From: Hypsibius dujardini
Lineage: Eukaryota; Tardigrada; Eutardigrada; Parachela; Hypsibiidae
Length of the DNA: 53,378 bases
Direction of reading: 5' to 3'
NCBI GenBank assembly: GCA_001579985.1
Contig: LRSR01007985.1
Location: 1-53,378, forward strand
Shown here: piece after piece, positions 11,266 through 21,400 of the stretch
How the letters are laid out: every line of letters starts with the position of its first letter
How positions within the stretch are numbered: position 1 is the stretch's first letter
Position numbers and translations under genes: made by a program
The notes under the pieces: model-generated
Database searches by the model: none
Told to the model about the DNA's origin: nothing
The model's input: only the letters and a program-made list of their open reading frames with translations

Positions 11266-14200
11266 ATGCTTCGTCCCTTCGCCGTCCTAGTTCTTGGATG
11301 TAAAATGTTCATCGTCGTCCAGTCAAACTTGACTGCGCAGACGGCGGAGGTAGCCCTCGTGGCATATGGCTCCACCGCACCATATGGCTTGGCGTCCCTG
11401 CTCCGTTCAATACCGTTGTATCAACTGGCAGTGGAGGAACTAAACCATCGACATGCCAACTGTCCAGGCGTAAATTTCACTTTCTTCATGGTACCAGCCC
11501 GAAACTGCCTGGGAATGGTTATGAAGGACGATGACATTCTAGCCAAGTGGTATTACGAGCTGCGGAGACCGGGACGCATTGTAGTATTTATAACGGTCGG
11601 AACGGAAGTCGGCTGTAATGTGAACGATGTTTCTGCATATACCGCAGCTAGGGATTTAAACTCCGTCATAATTAATAGGTGAACCTTAAACTTCCGTACT
11701 GCATACGTTAACATTTATGTGTCTGTCTGTCTCTCTGTCTGTCTGTCTGTCTCACTGTCTCTCTGTCTGTTTCTCTGTCTCTCTGTCTCTCTGTCTCTCT
11801 GTCTCTCTGTCGGTCTGTTTGTCTGTCTGTCTGTTTGTCTGTTTGTCTGTTTGTCTGTCTGTCTGTTTGTCTGTCTGTCTGCCTGCCTGTCTGTCTGAAT
11901 CACTGTTTGAAAGTCTGTCTGAATGTCTATCTGAATGTATGAATGTCCATAAACGCTCAGATTAATCTGGTATGTTTTTGTTTAAGCCTGAGTGGACTGG
12001 AAATCAATAGAGCTCTTCTTCCGACAACACTGAGCCTGTCCTATATATGCACCGCCTCGTATGTTAATCTGTGCACGAATCTAATAAGGACATATAATTG
12101 GACATCCGTATTCATTCTCTGGGACAAAAGTTCGGCGCCGATCAACGGAAACATGGCTACGGCTCTGCAGGAACGCCTGACCGGTGGCGGACGTGTTGTC
12201 TGCACATTCCGTAGTCTCGCTTCGGATGCTGCATCAACGTTCGCGCCGGAACTGACTGATTTCCAACGCGCTAGCCGAGGTGAATCTTGTGTTTTTCTTG
12301 GGATTTAAACGTTAGTATTTACATCTACGGAACCAGGAGAATGTGCGTGACGTGGAGAAAGGGTTAATTTCTTCGACGTTCAATTTATAGTTTTCTTCTT
12401 CTTCGGGCATGGTGCAAAGCTACGACGATTACTGGTGAGTTAATGTGTACTGACCATAATATTATGTAAATTTGTGTACATACAGTATATGTCTTTTTGG
12501 GTCATGAATGGATGTTATTCGAAATACATTTATGCCGGCAATACTAATACAACTCCTGCATTCGTGACCACAACACAATTATGTTTTAAGCTGCTCTATT
12601 TTTCTCTCGTTCTTTTCCATCCTTCTCCGCTCTGTTCTGTTCTGTTTTGCTTTCTGCTCTGCTCTGCTGTGTTCTGTTCTGTTCTCTTTCTCTCTGTTCT
12701 ACTCTGCTCGAATCGGAAAAAATTCTGGACTCCGCATATTTGTTTTGAAACTCATGGCGCTGTCCCTACTTCCCTCTTCATGGTTCTCTTTTAGATAACT
12801 GCTTCACTGCTCAATATGACGGATGGCAGTTTTGTAAGTGATCTCGTGTGTGCGACACGAAAATGTATCGGATGCACGGATAAAATTTTCGTCATGGTGA
12901 GCTGACTCTAGAGGAACAGTACTCGTGCTTCGAATATTTCAAAAAGGTTTACATCTCAACGGAGCCACTAGCAAATTTCATACCTTACGGGAGGACTGCC
13001 TGGCGGTACAACGATACCAATGATCTGGTATGAAATTGTTAAAACTTTTCATTCAATTACTACGTGCTGCCCCCTGTTTAAGTTCAGATTTTGAGCGGTT
13101 GCTTGCTCTTTTGGTTGACTGAAGGAAGCCAAAGGTGCATTTCGATCGTTGATTATCCTCCAACCGGCACCCAGATCGAACTTCAAGGCTTCCACCGACA
13201 GTTTGATCATCCAGCATCAGTTCAACCAAAGGTCTTTGTTGCTATTTAACGCCACCTACACAGAAGCTGAGCATGTACGTCTTTTGATGCCACTTCCCGC
13301 CAATACATAATAAACAGAATCCCAGCCGAAATAAATCAGCTCATAAATAAACCTAAATGTTAATTTTTACAGCCGTTGGAGATTGTGACGAGTACATTTG
13401 ATGCGGTTATTCTGTTGGGACAGGTGCGTACAATGCGTAAAAGGTAACTGGCCACATTAAAACCTCCCGGTATGTTCCATACATATGAAAGCTTTTTTGG
13501 CAGAGTTTCAAAGTTGGCAAACACTGGGAAATTCCATTTTCCCTGATTTTGACTAAAAACTTCAATTTCGGTAAATGGAAAAATTTAAAAAAAAATTTAC
13601 ACTGCCTTCTCAAAATTCAATTTGAAACTGATTGACGTCAGCAGAATTTTTTTGGATGTCAGGGGGCGGAGCTACAGGCCATTGTCGATCCCGACGGGAA
13701 ACTTTCGAGGGATATATCTTCCAGACATTATGCATGGCTCCGCCCCCTGACTTTCAAAAAAAGACTCTGCTAGTGTCAAACGATTTGAAATTGATTTTTA
13801 TTGATTTTATCCCACAGGTGGTTTTAGAAGCTTTAAGGAACGGCGATAACCCTTGGAATGCCACACAGCTGATCGATCGCTTTCGCAACCGAACTTTTCG
13901 CACGGAATTCGATGATTTTCATGTCGACTCGGACGGCGTGCGCGTTGACGCTCTTGCTGTGACACACTACAACGTCGAAAGTGAACGACGCGATGTACAT
14001 ACACGCTTACTTAATCCGCGCGTGACGAAATAAAAGTCTGCGCGTGAGTTGAGTCCACCTTTTTAATTCAACCAAATTTTAGCCGTTCCTGACTCAATAT
14101 GCTGACGGATCAAGCATCCTAAAGGAGATCGCAGATGTGAGAGGTTGGCCGAATTCCGCCTGGCCGCCACCTAATGAACCAATCTGTGGGTTCATCGGGA

Positions 14201-14718
14201 ACAGCGCACGATGTGAAGCTATCGGTACGTTGCATCTTACTTCGGCAAGAACGGAGATTTTCTCTCCCGATCGGAGAGATTTCCAAAAAGACGTTTTACA
14301 GTGGTCGGGATAAAAAAACTTGAAACTTCGGAAAGCATTGCTAATCAATCAATCGATCAGCCCCGGGCGATAACACAAAGTGGTGCGGGAATCTTTTTCT
14401 TCTTTTTAAGCAGTGTTTGCATTGTTAGCGTCTCCTCTGGCCGCCTATTTCGCCCCTGCGTTCAGTGTGGTCGGTATAATGGCAATGACCTTTGTCATTC
14501 TGGTCCGGTTGAGGTAAACTAAGCTTCCATCTTTCAGCATTCCTGCGGAATCATTTCCAAGTGCTATTTATTCCCACAGGTATTTCCGGCTTCGCCTTTC
14601 CGTGACATGGTGGTTCCTGGACCCCATCCACCTGATGTGGCGAAATTTAAGCTCTCAAAAACTTGATTTCGAGTCATCTATCATCCGAAGCTTGAGCACT
14701 TCACAAGCATTACTATGA
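11266..14718 (+). CDS. ANF-receptor-like single-pass receptor with short tail (gene B)
   Basis: Paralogue of gene A. Exons: 11266-11678, 11987-12279, 12391-12434, 12795-12833, 12947-13027, 13125-13274, 13373-13423, 13818-13994, 14083-14224, 14414-14513, 14580-14718; phases join to 542 aa. The start gives a signal peptide (MLRPFAVLVLGCKMFIVVQS). Exon 1 fuses what are exons 1 and 2 of gene A; after that the intron order, phases and several exon lengths (44, 39, 150, 51 nt) are the same. Landmarks are YNWTSVFILWD, FGHGAKLRRLL, NMTDGSF, the juxtamembrane PPPNEPICGFIG and a membrane exon ending VVGIMAMTFVILVRL. The tail begins YFRLRLSVTWWFLDP, somewhat like the start of a cyclase kinase-homology region, but stops after about 45 aa. 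The first intron is mostly a CTGT microsatellite, and a palindromic element sits before the exon at 13818. Weak exon-like pieces near 14787-14875 and 14958-15042 could extend it, but I could not join them. Confidence 0.8.
11722..11905. repeat. CTGT microsatellite filling an intron of gene B
   Basis: A run of (CTGT)n with CTCTGT and TTTGTCTG variants. It occupies most of the intron between exons 11266-11678 and 11987-12279. All six frames read as low-complexity Cys/Leu/Ser/Val or Asp/Arg/Gln/Thr peptides, so the open frames here are artefacts. Confidence 0.95.
13612..13800. mobile_element. Palindromic MITE-like element in gene B intron
   Basis: A stretch of about 190 bases with long inverted arms of roughly 60 bases. 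The left arm runs from TTCAATTTGAAAC through GCAGAAT to GTCAGGGGGCGGAGC. The right arm is its inverse, GGCTCCGCCCCCTGAC through GACTCTGC to GATTTGAAATTGA. A relative of the outer arm occurs at about 27345-27395. There is no coding capacity, so it would have to be moved by an enzyme supplied elsewhere. Confidence 0.75.
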
Positions 14719-15405
14719 AGATTCTTCTTCCGGTTTCCCTCCAACGTCGGGCTACTATTACTTTTACTTTTAGCCTCCTTCAGATTTTTGGCAAATCTAA
14801 GTGAACATTATCTGGGTGCCAGAAGCCTGTTCAGAGTCCTTAGAAGTCCTTACAACCCCTCATGGTACGGCCAGGAGGTGAGCAATGGGGCAAAATGCAC
14901 TTTTCAAAATTGAATCTTGAAGTCTCTATTTTGGTCACGTCTCATTAACCTTCCCAGTACTCGTTTTTTTCTGCACTGAACATGTACGCTTTCGGCTATT
15001 TGAACATGCGCTTAATAATATGTGGAGGTTGTGACACAAAACCTGTAAGGTGTGAGTTCAATTCAATCAGTTCAGCATATGGACTTGGCGAATTTTCAAA
15101 ATTTATCTCGCGCCCAGCCCAGCAGTCTTACCCAGCCCAGTCTCGTACAGTGGACCCACTGGTCCAATAAACCAACTCCACTGGTGCAGTAAACCGACTC
15201 CACTCCACTTTATTTCGCCATTTTGTTGTCATTTTATTTGCGAGTTTCGCATCTCGCCATCCACTCTTTGGTTGTTCCTCTTTGCATTTTTTTAAATTCC
15301 GATCTCATTGTCCATCGAGCTGCAGAAGGATATTGGACGCCGGTTGCTGTTTGAAAATTTTTGAGCCGGCGACCTCGATTCACCCATTGCGAGCAAAAAG
15401 GCGCC
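14719..15405. other. Spacer with possible stray exon-like pieces
   Basis: Two pieces are bounded by AG and GT(G/A)AG-like sites: 14787-14875 (SLFRVLRSPYNPSWYGQE) and about 14958-15042 (ends ICGGCDTKP). They might belong to an extended tail of gene B, but phases and family match could not be established. The right part, upstream of 15406, contains repeated CAGCCCAG and CCACTGGT words and presumably holds the promoter of the next gene. Confidence 0.3.
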
Positions 15406-16734
15406 ATGGCGAAGTCACCTACTTCCTCCAAGAAATCCGCCGGGCCCAGCACATCCAAGGCACCGAAGCGGCTACGAAATGTCACGGCTAAAGACGATGC
15501 TGCGCCTGATGAACTCTTTCAGGAGTTCGCGATAGGTGAGGCAGAATTCTCTCCCGCAGGAAGAGCGCCGAAGGAACCCGTTAAATCTTTTTGAAGCCAT
15601 GAACTTGTTTCCTCTAACTTATTCAGTAAGATGGTCAATAGATTGATCGATTGCGTAAAAAATCTGTCGTTTTTGATGACGATATTTAACAATTGATGGC
15701 AGTGGTTTGATTGTTTGATTTTCTATATTGTATCCTAGTATACTATTGCATTTCTGGAAATTAAACAATCAAGCACCTGCCATCAGAAAGAAACTCATGA
15801 GTGAGCCGATTTACCGAGAAGTGGAGGGTGAGCAAAAAATACAGACTGCTCCGCATACTTCTCACAAACCTCTGCAGGGACTGGACTCAATGATTGTGGC
15901 GAATGAATCCTGCTCTTCCCCTGACAATAAAATCTGACGGATGTCTTCGTCACCGTACTTACACTTCGGATGGGGTTGGGGGTGCGGTGGGGGAATAATG
16001 AGTGCAACAGTTGTCCAAACAAGCGCGCTTCTTCCCCATGCCGTGCGGAGATTGAACCACGCACCAATGAGGCGTAAGAGTCCGGCAAGATGGAAATCGT
16101 TTCGTGACACAAATTGGGCATCAACTGAAAAAAGATAATTATACGAGTTTGTTTATACGAGTTTGTTTGTTCATCTGCAACAATTTATATACAGAAAAAA
16201 AATGTTAAAATTTAATACATATAATCAATGCAAAAATGTAAAAGCGTAAATGTACTGCAAAGTTCCGACCACACGGTGCTAATTTTTAAATCCACCGTAT
16301 ATTATGACTGCGGTGAACCACAATCATAATATACGGGTGGGTCTAAAAATCAGCACCATGTGGTCGCAACTTTACAGTATATACAAAAAGCTATGTTTAA
16401 TTTTTTATTATTGACATTGTTTCTATCCTCGAAGAGATTACGTTATCTTTCGAGCTCACCACGACGACTGCTCTGCTCAACGTATAAGTTCTAGTAATAT
16501 ATTATTCCCTAGTCCTTACCCGTACCATGAGTAGGCGTGCAGATAATGTGAGGTGAGCATACGAAGGCAGCTGCAGCGACTTACGAATCGCACTCGCTTC
16601 TTTTAAGATCGTCGGTTTGGGGGATGAATAAAGACCAGTGGCATCCGGCAAACGTGATCAAAAGGGAAGAAGGCACCCATCCGGACGGAAGGGTGGTGCC
16701 TACCTGGAAGGTAATGTCTGTTTGGTAATGCCAA

Positions 16735-16801
<67 letters not shown>

Positions 16802-18202
16802 GCTGTCTATTAACCTGTTTGTGTGATTGCCACTAATTTCGCTCCTGTACACTTGTAGATTCATTATCACAAATGGTCCGCGAGGTAGGTTGAAAACGAA
16901 ATTCCCGCGCCTTGCCTGGATATTTAATACGCTTTTTTGCTTCATTTTTTCCTGGCAGATGGGACGAATTTGTGATGGGGGACTCACTGATGCCGAAGAA
17001 TCCCGAAACTGATGCCAAGGCCGCCTTGGAAAACGCCATGATTTTAGTTACATCAAAGCGCAAAACCCGAGCAACGGATACGGTAGAAGCGGCTGGATCG
17101 TCCAGCTTACTGGAGTCCATACCGCCGCCGCCGCCGCCGACGGCTGCTTACCAGAAGAAATGTGAAGGGTCATTTCTGTCAAAGTGGTTTCAAATTTCGA
17201 TTATTTCCACCGTTTATCTTTGAGTTTTTAACCATTGCAGCACAACGGGCTACTGCGCATCCGACGAAACGCTCGCATTACTCCCGAGAAACCGAAAGCG
17301 AGGACTCAGTGGATGAGACGCCTCCGTGGAAGTCGAACGGTACGCAACGGTAGCAGTCATGCTAATTTCAGCAAAATGAACCACATGCGCGATTGATGCT
17401 GCGTGCCTATTTTGTACTTATTTACGTTGCAGGTGTTCATAGCGATTCCAAACGTGGCACCGACGGTGGTACCGAGGGCGGTACCGATGGTGGTACCGAG
17501 GGCGGTACCGATGGTGGTACCGATGATGGTACCGAGGGTAGTACTGATGGTGGTACCGAGGGTGGTACTGATGATGGTACTGAGGGTGGTACCAAAGGTG
17601 GTACCGAAGGTGGTACCGAGGGTGGTACTGATGGTGGTACCGAGGGTGTTACCGAGAGTGGTACTGATGATGGTGCCAAGGATATTGCCGAGCCTGCTGC
17701 CACTGCTGATAAGGCTTTCATTGCAAATTGGTAAGGATGTACAAACATTGGATATAGAAACATTAAACATATTTATGTAACGATATATGTAAATATCATA
17801 TTTTACTAGGCTCGAAGAAAACTTTAAAGCCTCAACCTACCGTAATGTGAGGACAGGTGCTGCACTCGAACTCTTCACCACGTAAATTTATACTAATTTT
17901 TTTAACGGGCTGCATTTTATGAAAAGTCGGTACGGTACCGAGCGTATAACATGGTCGTACGTTTTAGGGATTGTACCTCGGCGGGGCTCGCGTTACCGGC
18001 GAAGGCATCCAGAGATTTAGCCACCATGGTCGCGAAAGTCTTTCCCGGATCCAAGAACGTCATTAAGAAGCGGCACCATCGGGTAAACGGGAAACAAGTT
18101 ACAGCAGCTCCTTCTGTCCGCGTCTACACAAACCTGGAGATGCGGAAGCAAGACGGGGCGGGTTTCAAGGTCGACCCTAGCTTTATGCACTTCATTGTTT
18201 AA
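15406..18202 (+). CDS. Chromo-barrel and RFX-like domain protein with minisatellite-coded linker
   Basis: Supported exons: 15406-15535 (N-terminus MAKSPTSSKKSAGPSTSK), then one ending at 16710 (start 16639 or upstream), 16859-16884, 16959-17161, 17241-17339, 17433-17730, 17810-17881, 17968-18202. From 16639 onward all phases join. I could not find the exon linking 15535 to 16.6 kb. The segment WHPANVIK, then IHYHKWSARWDEFV reads like a chromo barrel (MRG15/MSL3/ARID4 type), which binds histone tails or nucleic acid. A polyproline and acidic Ser/Glu stretch follows, then about 70 residues of GGT(D/E) repeats encoded by the GGTACC minisatellite. The C-terminal part, ANWLEENF, then GLALPAKASRDLA, then VAKVFPG, follows the RFX winged-helix pattern seen in RFX factors and ARID2. 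A nuclear chromatin role is inferred. It could instead be a transposon-associated gene, since it abuts the MULE gene. Confidence 0.55.
16251..16382. mobile_element. Foldback MITE-like element, 132 bp
   Basis: A nearly perfect hairpin: arms of about 63 bases separated by only a few bases. The left arm reads TACTGCAAAGTTCCGACCAC, then CGGTGCTAATTTTTA, then CCGTATATTATGA. The right arm is the inverse with a few substitutions, ending GTGGTCGCAACTTTACAGTATA. It lies in an intron of the chromo-barrel gene. It has no coding capacity and no clear target duplication. Confidence 0.8.
16736..16803. repeat. CTGT microsatellite
   Basis: An almost pure (CTGT)17 run in the intron between exons ending at 16710 and starting at 16859 of the chromo-barrel gene. 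Confidence 0.95.
17455..17690 (+). repeat. GGTACC minisatellite, coding copy
   Basis: About twenty units of a 12-base motif GGTGGTACCGAG, with GAT for GAG in many units and occasional point changes. Splice phases place it in frame as Gly-Gly-Thr-(Asp/Glu). Two frames stay open throughout because the unit is a multiple of three and lacks stops. Further blocks of the same motif lie at 18535-18612, 19302-19366, 19872-19913, 20435-20580, 21112-21345 and 21495-21570. Confidence 0.9.
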
Positions 18203-18481
18203 CTAATTGTAATTGTTGATATCTCCATCATCCTTGTCAAACACACACAGTTACGGGGCACATGCACAGGTAGAATTTTGTTCAGTTGTTTCGCAGAGTG
18301 TATACGACGCTTATACGAGTAGTTGGAGATTTCCTTGCGGCGCCCATTCATTTTTAGTGTCGCTGCGCATTAAAGCATGAATGTAACTTGCGCTTCATGG
18401 CATTGGTTCCTATGCCCCATTAGATTTTGGTTAGCTCTGACTGCAATTGCACACAGTGGTATTTGAATTCATACTACGTAC
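18203..18481. other. Short spacer between convergent genes
   Basis: It separates the stop of the chromo-barrel gene from the stop-side of the MULE gene. No further gene or clear polyadenylation signal is evident on either strand. Confidence 0.5.
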
Positions 18482-21400
18482 TCAATACAGTACAGACAAA
18501 CAGACAGATAAACAGACGAACAGACGTCCTATGGTTGTACCTAAAATGGTGCCAATGGTGGTACCCATGGTGGTACCTACGATGGTACGTATGGTGGTAC
18601 CAATTTTGTTACCAATTCTTGTTTTAGCGTTTGACCGACATACGAACAATATGGGTTTACAAAAAGTATAACTACGGGAGATTCTGCAAAACTTGTTCTT
18701 CTGCATGTCATTCCAAGTTCCTGGTGTCGTCCGCTTTGCGTGATGCTTCTTCAGCGTATCTTGGTAGATCCGAAAGGCCTTGAAGGTCTGGTTTAACTGA
18801 AAAGCCTGGCCAGGACTCAAATTGGGATCGGAAATGACATCGAAAAATTCTTGATGAGTTTTCAGAGCAAGGGCAACAGACTCAGCTGTTGGAGGGTATC
18901 TTCCATCCTCGAAAGCAGTTTCTTCTGGCATTTGGAAGGGCTCTAATTCTTCCGGCTCCATCGGTAAGTCTGTGAAAGCTTCGTGCAGATTCACGGAAGC
19001 GCAGATCTGAAAAAACGGGTGAATAAGGTTTCGCCGCACTTCATTAAAGTGGACACTGCTGCTGAAGGGCCGGGAAACCAAATGTTTGCACACAAAAAAG
19101 CGGCTCAATAGGAAGTCCGGACAACTGCAGATCCATCGGGAAGGGTCTGTATGGTACACATCGGAGCGAGGCGTTCGGTTATGTTTTTCTCCCCACTCCT
19201 TCCGGAATGCCTGAAAACAGAAAAGAATTAAATTATGCGACGGCTTAGATGCTATCTGAGCAAGGAAATTGGCGCCAGCGTTGGCAACAGCATAAGTGCA
19301 ACATCAGGTACCACCGTTAGTACCAGCCTTCGTACCACTGTGGGTACCGTCGCAGGTACCAATCTATCCCAGATAAAAACTTAATACCTGCCACCACCGA
19401 GGATGCTCGCGTTTCCCTTGGCGTAGTTTAAGTTTGTGGACGAAATGGTTCATCACGTCGGATACCAGAATGAAAAACAGGAAGTCCAAACGTGGACGGT
19501 GGTTGTGGTGAAGTGGATTGTGCTTCAGGTATTTGAAATGAGATTCACATAGCATGTTGGTCCGTGCCAGTGGAATGGTTGGGGCAGATGAGCGGCACCA
19601 AAGTGACCACATTTCGTCGCAATACCACTTGGTGTACATGTACATCAGAAGGGATTCGAGACTCTGTTCCATGCAATAAATCACAATTTCTCGAAAGGAT
19701 TCAGCACGAATTTCTAACGCCGTCGGAAATGTACCGTCATCACGAGGAATCAGCATATGACGATGAAAGTGACGATTCATCATGGCATGAATGAAACATC
19801 TCTGGGCTTCCGTTACTGAAATGTCACAAGTTGAAAAATCCATTAGCATCTCAGATGTAACATCTACACTATATAGGTACCACCGTAAGTATCCCCGTAG
19901 GTACCAACATGGAAACATCCATAATAATAAAGCATATAGTACAGCATATACCAGCGTGCTCACCTGAGAGTCCTTGCTTATGTCCTGAAGACGCTCCGAT
20001 TGATGAATTATATCCTTCTGCATTTGAGGGAGGAAGATTATATTTGGCACAGTCCGTTAGGAAAGAGTGCAAACGAAACGCAGCTGCGTTGACCGGCTTC
20101 CGATCTTTCAATCGCCTCTCGACTGCCCTGTTGACGTGCCACCAGCAAAGTTGAATTTTTGCCGACGGCCAAACTACTTTGGCCGCAGTGATCTCCGCTT
20201 GATCCTTGTCCATGAAAATAAATTCCGGCAAGACTCCGCGCATTTTCAGTTGACTAAACCACTCCTTTAGTGCTACCACTTTGCCGCCAGCAGCCGTAAT
20301 GGACGACAGAACAAGATATGATATGGGATAACCTTCTCCATTGATAGTGGCCATGCAAACGAAGAGTTCCATGCCCTGTTTATTAGTTCCGTCTGTAAAT
20401 ATAGCAAAAATTAAATAAATAAACTTTACCAAGGCCCCACCGTTGGTACCACCACCGATACCACGGCAAGTACCACCATGAGAACCACCGCAGGTACCAC
20501 TACCGATACCACGGTAAGTACCACCATAAGAACCACCGCAGGTACCACCGTGGGTACCACCGTTAGTAACACCCCTGGGCTCTACCATAGGCAAAGATTG
20601 CGAACGTCATTACATTTACACATCAAAACTTACATGTACTATCCACGTAGAAATCTTTCTCGCATTCCGGATGATTCATGACGTCATGGAATAGTGGCGT
20701 GGTAATTCCGAGGCAGATACAGGACTCAAATGTGCGGCATACAATATCCACTTTCTGCTGTTCCCCCAAGAACATCACTGCAGATTTTATTGGTTCTTCG
20801 TGGCGCTTGTACTTCTCCATCTTGGCGGCTGCCCAGTGGTATCTGATCTGATTAGGTGTAATGCGGGCCATCTCTGGCATTTGGCCGTCTGCAAACTTCT
20901 TTCGAAGCTGAGCAGCTATATCGCCGGACCGAAGGCTGCAGTTGTCGCGGATAAAAGTGATAATGGCGTCGGGCACTTCATTGCCTTGAGACACTTCGTG
21001 CGATATGGCGTGTAGAAGAGAGAATTCAGCACGGCCATTCGAATACATGGTGAGCGATAGCGAGCCGCGACAATTGAAAAGAGGAGCCGGATTGGATAAT
21101 GTTACTATTTGCAATCATTGGTACCATACGTAGTACCATCCTAGGTACCATGTGTGGTACCATCCTAGGTACCATGTGTGGTACCATCCTAGGTACCATG
21201 TGTGGTACCATCCTAGGTACCATGTGTGGTACCATTCTAGGTACCATGTGTGGTACCATCCTAGGTATCATACGTGGTACCATTCTGGATACCACCAGTA
21301 ATACCACAATATGCACCTCCGTAAGTACCACGCTTGGCACTACTACTGGAAGTACAACAGGCATCAAGTCATCATAAAATATAATATCGTCTTAAGTTTT

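Noticed and set aside
11715-11965. Open frames of Cys/Leu/Ser/Val or Asp/Arg/Gln/Thr repeats here and at 39053-39366, 45812-46185, 51858-52225.
   Set aside because: They are translations of CTGT/ACAG microsatellites, open in several frames at once and mostly lying in introns of good gene models.
14787-15042. Kinase-homology exons extending receptor B.
   Set aside because: Two exon-like pieces exist, but neither phase nor kinase-homology motifs could be matched to the end of the exon at 14580.
17357-17770. Long open frames on both strands over the GGTACC minisatellite (Val-Pro-rich and Gly-Thr-Thr-rich).
   Set aside because: A 12-base unit without stops stays open in several frames. Only the Gly-Gly-Thr-(Asp/Glu) frame is consistent with splice phases on both sides.
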